NCBI GenBank assembly: GCA_017893485.1
Contig: CM030367.1
Location: forward strand, 145,007,767-145,071,766
DNA length: 64,000 nt
Direction: 5' to 3'
From: Hemerocallis citrina
Lineage: Eukaryota; Streptophyta; Magnoliopsida; Asparagales; Asphodelaceae
The notes below the pieces were generated by a model that saw only the letters and a list, made by a program, of their open reading frames with translations, was not told where the DNA came from and did no database searches. Positions 12,201 through 22,880 of this stretch are shown here, one piece after another (the stretch's first letter is position 1; every line of letters starts with the position of its first letter). The translations under genes and the position numbers were made by a program.

Positions 12201-12659
12201 ATGGAGTGGAGAAATGAAGGAGAAGAGATGGGGATATGGCCGGTTTAGAGCTGGGGGGGGGGGGGGGGGGGGTAGGCTAGGTTAGTATGTGGTTTTGGAT
12301 CAAACCATGGCTTGAGCCCCTTGTTTTGTGGTTGTTGTGTTGGCTGCCCATATTAAGTTAAATGGGTTCCTACGAGTGCGAGACGAAAGGTTTATCAAGC
12401 GCACACAATATATATCCACTGTAGTATCATACAATATTATATTTGCATAGGCGTCGTACCGAAAATTAGTGTTTATACTAGTATCGGTCCTCCTCGTTCT
12501 CGTGCATCTTTTAGAATGCAATCCTCCCATGAACCGTACCGTAACCCTAACCACACACCATAATAGCAAAATCAACCCAAACACTGCAATCATGTGCACG
12601 CATACAGACAATATACATACACATATATATACAAGCATCATACAATTCGAGGTGTTACA
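9239..12659 (-). mobile_element. Inner solo LTR (3.4 kb), chromovirus-like
   Basis: The first 100 bp (TATAGCGCCCC and then ACATCCGTGACACTCACCAG) match the start of the outer LTR at 7740. It ends GGTGTTACA at 12659. Flanks AGAAC (9234-9238) and GGAAC (12660-12664) form a 4/5 target duplication. Removing it rejoins the outer LTR smoothly, because both sides match one continuous stretch of the inner LTR itself around 9800-9850. It contains a poly-G run at 12253-12272 and no recognisable protein domain. Confidence 0.72.
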
Positions 12660-13669
12660 GGAACAGTATGCATCCCATACTACATACGCCCCATCTCAAG
12701 CCGTTTCTCCATATATAGGGATTTGAACCCGCATTATGAATTTCTATTTGTACACAACCTATTCCTGAAAGATACAACGTGACTGATGAGGTTGCTGATG
12801 TGGTCAAGTCCTACCAATACAGTACGCTCATGGTGTCTATGTTTGCCACTACTACCTGGCTAACCGGACCTTACTCAAAAACCAGACGAACCCTCGGGGT
12901 TACTGTAACACAGGTTAGCTCGAAGCATCCCCTGTGGTCCCCTAACTCATAGAACGTAGTCTATGGCCTGTTCGCTTCCCTGACATAGAACACGACGGAG
13001 TTCCGGGGTCCATCCCCTAACTCCGCCTGCCCTTATCATGGCACTTCAGGAATTAACAGTGTGAGATAAGCAACCCGTGCTCCCAACTCGTGAGAAGGCA
13101 CCTTATGTATCCCTTTGACAGGAAGGTACAACCCAATAACACCGCCTAGTGTCGGCCTATAGGACAGGTCGGATCATAAGGAATCACCCTTAACACCAAC
13201 TCTTTCTCTTCGGCAAAAATGATAATAAGTAAAGGTTAAGTAGTAAATAGCCATAAATTACTACTCTAACGATGTTATTAACCCTAAACAACCTTAGGGA
13301 TGTCAACAGTATAAACACCACATGCTCGGTCTTAAGTTTAGACTTCGCAAGATAACTCTACTAGGCTGCTCAACCTAGACTTACCAGAATCTCTAAGGAT
13401 CTGGTTCATGGCCTATCGATTCAAGACCTTGGCAATACGAACGTGTTTGCATGCTACTACCCTGAACTTGGATTCCATCATACTCCGGTCCGCGATCAAC
13501 CAACTCGGTTAAGATCTGACGGTACACGCGAGTGACTCGTACACAGTCTCTTAGGAGTAAGGTAAATACACGTCTTGATAGTCGATAGCCCTAGGACAAT
13601 GATATCACCCTAGATGAGCAGAACAAACTGTGTATTAGCTAAAAAGCTATATACGAGTAACCAAAAGCA

Positions 13670-13895
13670 CATACGAGCTAAACAAGCTACATATGGGACC
13701 AACAGCTACATACGGGCCAGTTGAGCAGCGTATGAGACAACAACATATATACAAGCCAAATAAGCCACATATGAGACCAACAGCTACATACTGGCCAGGC
13801 GAGCCGCATATGAGACAACAACATACATACGAGCCAAATAAGCCACCTATGAGACCAACATCTACATACGAGCCAGGCGAGCCACGTATGAGCAA
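13670..13895. repeat. Minisatellite, about 80-bp period, three copies
   Basis: The phrase GAGACCAACAGCTACATAC or a close variant recurs near 13693, 13772 and 13853, with shorter internal CATAYGAG-type sub-repeats. It lies within the outer solo LTR. ORFs across it on both strands are by-products of the repeat. Confidence 0.8.
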
Positions 13896-15858
13896 AACCA
13901 CACATAAAAATAATCAACCTAGAAGCAACCAAATGTGCTTACTAGCAAACTTGATCTTCTATAATTAGAAGCAATGGAAGAATCTTCTAATGGTCTAAAA
14001 GAGGCATTCTACCAATGAGAAGCCGAAGAAGTGACATCAAACTTTTATCAAGCTAACGATTATTAGTGAACTTCCCAACCCTTATTACCCATGAAGATGA
14101 GTAATGTTCTTATGATACGGTCCAACTTTACTTATGGTCTCATACAACTAGAATCCATGGTTTCTCTCCCCAAATTGAACTAGAACTACATGCACTAGAT
14201 TCTTGGGTTCTTTTCTTCAAGTTTGAGCTAGAATCACCTAGGACTAAAAGCCTGGGCTCATGGGTTCTTTTTAATCTTCCACTACAATCATAATACAATT
14301 CAAATATGGTTCCTTTGAATCTAGAACTACTATGCAACTTGAGTATTGCATCTATAACACGATCGTTCTTCACTAATGCTACCACCACAACATGATAGTT
14401 CTTTACTAATACTACGACTACAACGCGATAGTTAACACCACAACTACAACAACATGATTATTTTCTATTACTTAATCACGGATCTACAATGGCCTTAAGC
14501 ATGGTATATAACTTATATAACTCAAGTATGATGGGTTACTAGGATGTCACATAGGCATGAATGGGTTCTTAATACTACCTAAGCATGGTATATAGCATGA
14601 GCCTCAAGCCTACAATAATCCAAGGTTTGATATTATTATATAAGTGTAACTCATCCCATATACATAACTAATCCATAATATAGGTTTTATATACCCAAAA
14701 TAGTTAATTTCACCAAATATCACAAAAATCCATTTTCGGGCCCATAAAAATCCGTATTATCCCTCAAAATCAATTTTTAACATAACTTCTACGAAATATA
14801 TCAAAAAGCCATGAAATTTGGTCACAACATAAAATATAGGTAGATACATCATACTCACATATTTCCCGCGAAGATTCGAAGCGCCATCATGCCACCCCGC
14901 ATCCAAAGTCGCTAATATTCCTATCATCAAATTTCAAAGCAATTAAAACTCAAATCATCCATACCAATCACAAGAGCTAATAACACTATTCCAAATATTG
15001 CACAAGCGTTTATTGAACGCCTGGGGTACACACGTGCGATGCACGTAATAATCTAATGCCTATGGAATTTTTATCCCCAAATAATTTCTAGAACTACTCC
15101 TAAATTTTCTAATGGCCCAACTATACTTTCCACTACTATACGAGAAATAATTCATACACATATAGTTCTCTTTTACAAATCCAAAACCCTAATTTATTAG
15201 CAACTTACAAATTCTCTAACAACTTGCTAATTTCTCGCCTCTACTACTCCTAACATCTCCAAATCTTCCTACCATAATACTCCTACTCAAAAGAAATTAA
15301 CCCAACTTAATTTTATACAATAAAATAATTTAGGATTTATCTTCCCGAAATCCTTTCAAAAATCCGACGCTATCACGATGTAGAGAACCCATCAATTAGC
15401 CTAACCTTCAATTTAATTTGAAAACTACAGAGAAATGGAAGGGATTTGAGCGGGGAGAGAGAGAGCCGAAGTGGGTTCGGCTTGGGGGTTCTTTTCGGTC
15501 GGGATGGAAACATGATGGGAAAGAAAGAAGAAGGAGAAGGGGGGGTTGTAAAAAAAGTAAATAAATAAATAATTAGGTAAATAAATAAAGTACGGGAATA
15601 TTACCCATAAGCCCCCAAGTCTCTAAAATATAGCTAATAAGCCATAATCTCTACTTTAATAATATAAACAATACAAAATACATTAAAACTACCTCGTAAT
15701 AATCCTTCAAAGTTATAAAATAAAGTAGATAATAAATTTGATATTTCTCAATTAAAAATAATTATTATCAGAAAATACATAATTGCATGCAATTTTCAAT
15801 TGCGCACAGATTACGATGCAAATTAGCCATATGCTATTTTGCGGGGTATTACAGATCT

Positions 15859-16257
15859 CATATTTCCTAGAAATATTTCCCACCCTTTGACAATGATCAC
15901 ATAATTTAACAAAATGAAAAGCATCTTTAAAAATTGATGGCCAATAAAATCCTGATTGTAAAATTTTTGTTGCTGATTTTGCCCCACTAAAATGGCCACC
16001 AACTTTCAATGTGTGGCAATGTTTGAGTATGCTTTCCATCTCCTCTTCAGGTAAACTTCTCCTTATTACTTGAACTGCACAATGCCGAAATTGAAAAGGT
16101 TCCTCCCAAAAATAATATTTCAAGACAGAAAAATTTCTTCTTTTGTTGATAATTAATTTCAAGAGGTAGAATTTTTGATACCAAGTAGTTAACTATATCG
16201 GCATACCATGGAGGAGTTTGTATCATCATTAAATACTCATCTGGAAATTTTTTATTG
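15859..16257 (-). pseudogene. pol: Athila-B integrase zinc-finger region (broken)
   Basis: Minus-strand reading from 16257 gives NKKFPDEYL, PPWYADIVNYLVSKILP, YQQKKKFF, RRSLPEEEMESILKHCH and GGHFSGAKSATKILQSGF, then CDHCQRVGNISRKYEI. This is the HHCC zinc-binding domain (Integrase_H2C2) and its typical Athila upstream linker. A frameshift near 16130-16080 splits it into two overlapping ORFs. It stops at the GATCT duplication (15854-15858), where the solo LTR separates it from the core at 7739. Normally this domain directs integrase multimer and DNA contacts. Here it is a relic. Confidence 0.85.
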
Positions 16258-16373
16258 ATTGGATTTTACTCTTACAAACATTTGTTGTGGAAATCAAGGA
16301 CAAGAAGGGTGTGGAAAATGTGGTGGCCGATCATTTATCTCGTATTGAGCCTAAAGAAGAAAATTATTTGTGA
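16258..16373 (+). pseudogene. pol: Microinverted piece of Athila-B RNase H/IN linker
   Basis: The plus strand reads WILLLQTFVVEIKDKKG and then VENVVADHLSRIEPKEENYL. This is the conserved Athila segment that follows RNase H, but it lies on the opposite strand from all neighbouring pol parts. On the minus strand the RNase H text stops at VYTDHSA (about 16374) and resumes with NKKFPDEYL (16257), exactly the two sides of this block. The block is therefore inverted in place, and roughly 16 codons normally preceding WILLLQ are missing. Confidence 0.82.
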
Positions 16374-17142
16374 GCTGAATGATCCGTGTACACAACCACC
16401 TTTGAACCTATCAAATAAGATCGAATTTTGTCAAAAGCAAATACAACAGCCAATAATTCTTTTTCAGTAGTAGTATAATTAAGCTGTGCTTCTGTCAAAG
16501 TTCTACTTGCATAATAAATGGTGTGAAAAATTTTGTTTTTTCTTTGCCCTAAAACAGCACCTATCACCACATCACTAGCATCACACATTAATTCAAAACA
16601 CAAATTCCAATCTGGTGCAATAATTATAGGTGCTGAAATCAATTTCTTTTTCAATGTTTCAAAAGCATGCAAGCAATCACGGGAAAAATCAAAAGGTGTA
16701 TCTTTATTCAAAAGATTGCAAAAAGGTTTAGTGATTAAAGAATTTATTTTATAAATCGTCGATAAAATCCTGCATGACCCAAGAAACTTCTCACTCCCTT
16801 GACATTAGTTGGTGGAGGTAGTTTTTCAATGACATCTATTTTAGCACGATCCACTTCAATTTCTTTAAAGAAAATATTGTGGCCTAACACAATCCCTTCT
16901 TCCACCATAAAGTCACATTTCTCCTAATTCAAAATCAGATTTGTTTCCTTGCAATGCTACAAAACCAAAGCTAAGTTAAATAAACAATTATCAATTGAAT
17001 AACCAAAAACTGAAAAATCATCCATAAAAATTTCAATAAATTTCTCAACCATATCCGAAAAAATTGACATCATGCAGCATGGTGGGGGCATTGCAAAGAC
17101 CAAAAGGCATTCTTCTATATGCAAAAGTTCCATATGGCCAAG
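16374..17142 (-). pseudogene. pol: Athila-B RT second half and RNase H (broken)
   Basis: Minus-strand reading from 17142 gives PYGTFAYRRMPFGLCNAPT, then the RT active-site block IFMDDFSVFGYS, then PPPTNVKGVRSFLGHAGFYR. The RNase H/connection domain follows: FELMCDASDVVIGAVLGQR, IYYASRTLTEAQLNYTTTEKE and VVVYTDHSA. A small deletion after NAPT shifts the frame (normal TFQR missing). In-frame stops occur after NLALVL, after NLILN and near 16750. RNase H acidic residues are visible (D in CDAS, E in TTTEKE, D in YTDHS). The upstream RT half lies beyond the Tat insertion at 31663. Confidence 0.87.
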
Positions 17143-17697
17143 TGTTGCTGCTGAAATCGGTGTGGGGGCAAACAGATAGATTTGTGGATTCGAGAAAAGT
17201 TGAATAGTCAAACCTGAACACCTTCACCGGAGCTTGACCGAGTTTCTCCCACTGTCGACCTGCAAAAAGTGTGAAACACCGGGGTTGATTCTGGCAAAGC
17301 AGCCTCCGACGCTCTTGTCAGTAATCAGAAAGATTATGAAAAAGCTTTGATTGGCGAAAGATTGATTACCTAGTAATAGTGGGGGATGGGGGGTATTTAT
17401 AGATGCCTTGGGATAAGATCAAATTCCTACTTCCCAGTGAATGGATAGAAGTGATCAGGACCGTTGATTAAGGTCAATCATAAACCCTAATTCTCCTATC
17501 CAGCTGGACTGGGCTTCTTGCGGATTGGAATCCGCACCCAGTAAGATGGACCCTTTTATGGGTTATTGGGTCTTTGGAAAAAGGCTCAGTTCCCATTTCA
17601 GACCCGTTTGTAGGTGAAATTGCCATTTTACCCCCGAGCTTTAAGATTCGTGTCCGATTTGGATGATTCCGATTTAACCCTATTTTTACCCATATCA
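17143..17697 (-). repeat. 3' LTR of Tat element
   Basis: This 555-bp copy matches 31095-31662. The minus strand starts TGATATGGGTAAAAATAGGG and ends AGCAGCAACA. Confidence 0.88.
17394..17401 (-). promoter_or_regulatory. TATA box in Tat LTR
   Basis: The minus strand reads CTATAAATACCCCCC, a good TATA box. In the 5' LTR the same site is mutated (TATAACTACC near 31345-31352), which would weaken the promoter that should drive the element. Confidence 0.5.
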
Positions 17698-18129
17698 TGA
17701 GCCCCCCGCTCCCAAAGACTGAGTTTGATCAGTCTTTGAGGAGTAGTTTTATTGTTTTAATGGCTTACGGAGTTGTATCGGAGTCCAAATGAGGGGTGTC
17801 GAATCTTTATATGAGGTATCATGGTGATTTTCGGTGTTGGTTGCGTGCTCAAGGTTTTTCTTGAGCCCTCCTGGATTTTTGGTGACTTTTCTTAATTTTT
17901 ATTTATTTTCTGGATCAGTTATTTAAGTTTGCGAAGCGGTGATTTATTGTTCGGGGGCATTAATTAATTATCCTAAACAATAATTATTTTCTCGGGGGTT
18001 CAAAAAATTTTCCCCGAAGTTATAATTTTTTTTAGAATTTTTAATTAATTTTCCTATATTTCTAATCATTTTTTCGCAATTTCTAAATAAATAATTCGAA
18101 TTTAATAAATAAAAAATTGATTTTTAATA

Positions 18130-20085
18130 CCATTTGTGACGTGGCGCAATCTGGGCCGCTCATCAGCAAAAAATGCGAATATCTGAGCGATCGGACAGTC
18201 TGGGTGGCTCGGCAGCACTTTTCTCTGTTTGTGGAGGTCGGTGCCCCGGTAGCTCGGTCATAGCTCCTCGGTAGCTCGGTAGCTCGGCGCTTCATGAGCT
18301 GCCAAGCTACGTGGCTGAATCTGGAGCATCCATCATGGCGTGAATCACGAGGTAGGTGGCTCAGATCACGAGAAAACGTGATTTTTTTGTTTTTTGGTCG
18401 TGGCGTGATCTGATCTGCTCATCATCTTTTGGCACGAATCTAGAACGATCTGACGATTTGAGTAGCTTGGCAGCATTTTTCTCCAAATGTGGAGGTCGGT
18501 GCCACGGTAGCTCGGCAAAGTGCCTTGGCAGCTCGGTAGCTCGGCGCTTCGTGAGCTGCCGAGCTACGTGGCTGAATCTGGAGCGTCCATCAGGGTACGA
18601 ATCACAATGCAGGTGGCTCAGATCACGAGAAAACGTGATTTTTTCCTTTTGTGGGCGTGGCATGATCTGATCCGCTCATCATCTTTTGGCACGAATCTTG
18701 GGACGATTTGACGTCACACAGAGTTTGGCAGCATTTTTCTCCAAATATGGAGGTCAGTGCCTCGGTAGCTCGGTAGGGTGCCTCGGTGGCTCGGCTTCTC
18801 CTGAGTCGTTTCAGCCACGTGGCGACATCTAGAGCGTCCATCAGGGCACGAATCACGATGCAGTCGGCTCAGATCACGAGAAAACGTGATTTTGTCATTT
18901 TTTGGGCGTGTCTAAATCTGAGCCGCTCATCAAACTTTGGCACGAATCTTGGGACGATCTGACGTCCCACAGAGTTCGACAGCATTTTTCTCCAAATATG
19001 GAGGTCGGTGCCTTGGTAGCTCGGCAGAGTGCCTCAGTGGCTCGGCTCCTCCTGATTCATTGAGCCATGTGGCAACATCTGGAGTGTCCATCAGGGCACG
19101 AATCACGATGCAGGTGGCTCAGATCTCTAGAAAACGTGATTTTTTCATTTTGTGGGCGTGTCTAAATCTGAGCGGCTTATCAACCTTTAGCACGAATCTT
19201 GGGATGATCTGACATCCCACAGAGTTCGGCGTTGTTTTTCTCCAAATATAGAGGTCGGTGCCTCGTAGCTTGGCAGAGTGGCTTGGTAGCTCGGCTCCTC
19301 CTGAGTCGTTGAGCCACGTGGCAACATCTGGAGCATCCATCAGGGCACGAATCACGATGCAGTCAGGCTCAGATTACGAGAAAACGTGATTTTGTCATTT
19401 TCTGGGCGTGTATGGATCTGAGCCGCTCATCAACCTTTGGCACGAATCATGGGACGATCTGACGTCCCACAGAGTTCGGCAACATTTTTCTCTAAATGTG
19501 AAGGTCGGTGCCTTGGTAGCTCGACAGAGTGCCTCGGTAGCTCGGCTCCTCCTGAGTCGTTGAGCCACGTGGCGACATCTGGAGCGTCCTTCAGAGCATG
19601 AATCACGATGGAGTCGGCTTAGATCACGAGAAAACATAATTTTGTCATTTTCTGGGCGTGTCTGGATCTGAGCTGCTCATCAACCTTTGGTATGAATCTT
19701 GGGATGATCTGACGTCCCATAGAGTTCGGCAGCATTTTTCTCCAAATGTGGTGGTCGGTGCCTCTATAGCTCGGCAGAGTGCCTCGGTGGCTCGGCTCCT
19801 CCTGAGTCGTTAAGCCACGTGGTGACATCTGGAGCGTCCATCAGGGCACGAATCACGATGCAGGCGGGTCAAATCTCGAGAAAATGTGATTTTGTCATTT
19901 TGTTGGCGTGTCTAAATCTGAGCCGCTTATCAACATTTGGCACAAATCTTGGTACGATCCGACGTCCCACAGAGTTCGGTAGCATTTTTCTCCAAATGTG
20001 GAGATCGGTGCCTCGGTAACTTGGCAGAGTGCCTCGATGGCTTGGTGCCTCGTGAATTGCCGAGCTGCGTGGCTAAGACTGAACC
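18130..20085. repeat. Tandem array, about 250-bp unit, about 8 copies
   Basis: The phrase GCTCATCAACCTTTGGCACG or a variant recurs near 18157, 18417, 18674, 18925, 19178, 19425, 19674 and 19924, giving periods of 247-260 bp. Each unit has ATCACGAGAAAACGTGAT, a 6-bp stem with a 6-nt loop, and GC-rich GGTAGCTCGG sub-repeats. The array lies between the Tat 3' LTR and the antisense ORF start at 20376. It could be promoter or leader for those ORFs (inference). Overlapping short ORFs on both strands are repeat shadows. Confidence 0.88.
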
Positions 20086-20375
20086 GTCGTCTGCCCTTCT
20101 CCAAACCATCGCCGCCCAAAGCATTTCAAAAGCCCAAGAGTTGCTTTATTGACTATAAGTTTTCACCCCCTTCACTCCTTCTCTCATTCTTTCACTTTTC
20201 ACTCTCAGAACTCAATTTTGCTCTTGAGTTGCTCTGCTAGCGGAGATTTGAGCTCAAGGGCGGTTGTGTTAGCTGTCGCGGCAGGCCAGGAGATTTTCGG
20301 CGAGGTTTTTCTGACCGTAAATGTCACATCAAGGTTAGTATATATATTCTTAATCTCATATATATACCCTACGAG

Positions 20376-22597
20376 ATGTCACGAGTGTCCTCGAGTAGTG
20401 AGGCTTCTTCCTCAGGGGGTCGGAGCGACGAACGGTTAGTTCATAAGGAAAGGGGAGAAGTGGTGAGCAGACGGAAGGGGAAGGAGATAGTAGGGTCGGC
20501 CGAGGAGATGGGGAAGGAAGTGGCCTGGTCTTCGGTTGTTGAAACGGTTGTAGAGACCGTGAGACAAGCAGGTGAAATGGATCGGCTACCGACCGTGATA
20601 TCTGGTCACGGGGGAATTCGGTAGTACACCGATGAGCTGCTGACTAAGGCCGTCTACGGACGCTCGGAAACATACGAGGAGAACGAACCGAGGGAGGTTA
20701 CCGAAGTCGACGATATCCCCTCGGTTCTAACTGAACGAGATCTGCTTCGGATTCGGAAGAGCTTCGTCATTCCCCCGGAGTACACCCTGATTCTCCCCGG
20801 TCCCGGGGTGCGAGCGTGCACGGCCTTCTCGCCCGATACTTGCATCTTCGCCTACGATGCGTTGAACGCCGGAATGCGTCTTCCCCTCCATCCCTTCGTG
20901 ACCGAGGTTCTTCGGTGGTATGGACTGAGCCCAATCTTGTTCATGCCGAACATGTGGCGACATGTGCTCGGATTTTTGCTCCAATGCCGAACAGCAAAGG
21001 TGGAGCCCCAGCTTGTCGTTCTTAGGAGTTTGTACCGGATCAATCGGATGAGCAAGACTGAACACCGGTACTATCTGTCACCTCGAAAAGGCATCAAGTT
21101 GATAGAGAATCCTGACTCTATCAAGTCGTGGAAGGGTAAGTTATTTTTGATCCGAGGCCCTTCGGCATGAGACTTCCCGACCCGATGGACGGAGGACGTG
21201 CCGAAGTATGCGAAGGCCGAGCCGGTGTTGACTCCGGCCAAAGCAGAGGTTGCAGTGAAGCTGGTCGAACTCCCGATGTTGAGTTGGAGGGACATGACCG
21301 AGGAGGTGCTTCACGGGTCGGGCCTTAGTCTTATCGACCCGAGTATGCTCCGGACATCTTTTTTTTTCTTGTATACTTTCTGTTATGCCTTGTATTTTCT
21401 AACTTTGTTTTCTTTATTCGACAGAGGCTCCAAGCATGGACTTCCGAGCAATTATGGACGAGCGAAACAAGGCCTCTGATGCTAAGAAGAGGAAGAGGAC
21501 GAGCATGGGACCTTCGTCCGGCCGACCAACCAAGGTTCCTTCGGCTGCAGTCATGGATCTGGCCTCTCCTCGGTGATCGGCCTCGGCTGTAGGTCTTGTT
21601 CAGCCGACCCCCTCTGGTCCTTCGGGGCGAAGGCTTCTCCGTCTCGGTGGCTCTGGCACTCGAGGCCCCGCCCCTTACCGAGCAGGCCGATGCCATACTG
21701 ACGAGGCCTGCAAGAAACTGTTTGTCCTCGATTGGCGGGTGATGAACCACGACGGTTTCTTGGGGAACTCGGCAATGAGTATGCAGGCTCTTCGTCATCT
21801 CCTGACCCCAAAAGACTGAGCTGCACTGAAGTCGACGATGTTCTAGAGGTAGCTCGGTCACTCATGTCGGTAAGTTTTCTTAGTTGATTTCGATGACCTT
21901 TTGAAAATTTTCTAAGTTTTTAGCTCGGCTTTTATTGCGCTCTAATTGCTTCTTCTTGCAGGCCACGTGCCACTTCAACCACCTTCTCGAGCAGTACGCT
22001 GAGCAAGAGAGGGAGTTGAAGGTCGCTTGCGACAAAGACCGAGCGGAGAGGGCGAGGGTCGTGAAGCAGTTCGAGGCGGAGCAGCACCACTCGGATGCTT
22101 TAGTGGCACAGGTCGCTGACTTGGAGTCGGCCTTGGCGCAGGCGAGGGAGAAGCTCGCTTCGAAGGTGGCCAAGGCAGCCGAGGAGAAGGCCGAGGCGAA
22201 GAGGGCCCTGGAGGTGGTGATGCGGCAAAAAGACGAGGCCGTGAAGGCGGCAAGGGCAGAGATTGAGGTCGAGGCTAAGAAGCATATGATGGCCAACATG
22301 GAACAGCCTTATGCCACCGCGCTCGAGCACATCGAGGCTCGAGCCCCCGGCTTCGACAGGTCGGGGTACGGACTGTGGGGTCCGGTCGGTGAGGAGGATC
22401 CGGAAGCCGACCAAGAGGCCGAAGAAGAGGAAGGGGAAAAGCAACAAGGTGACGATGCTCCGGCCGATCCCGAGGTCGTGGTGGTGGAGGGAGGGGGCGA
22501 CGAGGCTGCGGCCGACCCCCGAGCCATAGTGGCAGAGGAAGGGGAGCCGTCCACCGAGGTGCCCATCACCGAGCTACCACCCAAGGTGGCCCCTTGA
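20376..22597 (+). pseudogene. Tat antisense ORF 1: gypsy-type transposon domain plus coiled coil, spliced and broken
   Basis: The plus-strand frame from ATG 20376 has a Ser/charged N-terminus. At about 20780-21100 follows a block resembling the plant putative gypsy-type transposon domain (Pfam Transposase_28): CIFAYDALNAGMRLPLHPF, TEVLRWYGLSPILFMPN, MWRHVLGFLLQC. The same frame runs to 21360 with in-frame stops at 20622 (TAG) and 21168 (TGA). T-rich segments ending in AG near 21425 and 21960 look like introns. The last exon (from about 21961) encodes a long coiled coil (HLLEQYAEQERELKVACDKD onward) and an acidic tail ending at 22597. More stops lie in the middle exon (near 21576 and 21819). 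The function of such ORFs is not established; a nuclear or DNA-associated role would be a guess. Confidence 0.68.
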
Positions 22598-22880
22598 TCT
22601 TTGTTGTTTTGTACTTTTTCTTCTCTCTTCATGTATTGCCTTGTAGCGAACTGGCCACCGCTTTTTGTTATAAATGAAATTTTGCTTTCTTTGACTAAGT
22701 GTTGGGGTCGATCTTGTTTTGGAGTCGTCTTGATTTGAAATTTTTCTAAGGGTTGAAAATAATTTTGTTTTGAAATCCAACTAAGTTTTAAGCATCACTC
22801 ACTTGAGAACAACTCGCTTTGTCATCTTGCTCCGTGTTGGTAACAACTTTGCTTTGAAGTTTAGCAATGTGTTGCTCGAG
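22598..22880. other. Spacer between antisense ORFs
   Basis: A T-rich stretch follows the stop at 22597, with possible 3'-end signal AATGAAATTT near 22673. No coding potential is seen. Confidence 0.4.

Larger units (their letters stand above)
7740..15853 (-). mobile_element. Composite solo chromovirus-type LTR with 5-bp TSD GATCT
   Basis: It begins TGTAACGCCCC (7740) and ends GGTATTACA (15853), flanked by GATCT at 7735-7739 and 15854-15858. No gag or pol is present. The organisation resembles the long LTRs of the two Tekay-like elements at 40496 and 45489. After the first 161 bp a second TGTAACGCC start occurs at 7901, so the LTR start is doubled or a partial LTR is joined to another. A second solo LTR is inserted at 9239-12659. 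Short ORFs throughout look incidental. Confidence 0.7.

Noticed and set aside
12300..12782. Overlapping ORFs near the end of the inner solo LTR
   Set aside because: They cross the LTR boundary at 12659 and have no domain.
13647..13968. ORFs on both strands with periodic peptide text
   Set aside because: Caused by the 80-bp minisatellite; no protein feature beyond the repeat.
20149..20439. ORF overlapping the antisense gene start in another frame
   Set aside because: Leader sequence of the Tat antisense gene; the Transposase_28-like frame starts at 20376.
21331..21865. Minus-strand ORFs of 176 and 104 codons opposite the Tat antisense gene
   Set aside because: They run across the putative introns and exons of the plus-strand gene, have Arg/Ser-rich composition and no domain; they are shadows.
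21880..22632. Minus-strand Ala/Ser-rich ORFs over the coiled coil
   Set aside because: Low-complexity antisense reading of an Ala/Glu-rich coiled-coil exon.
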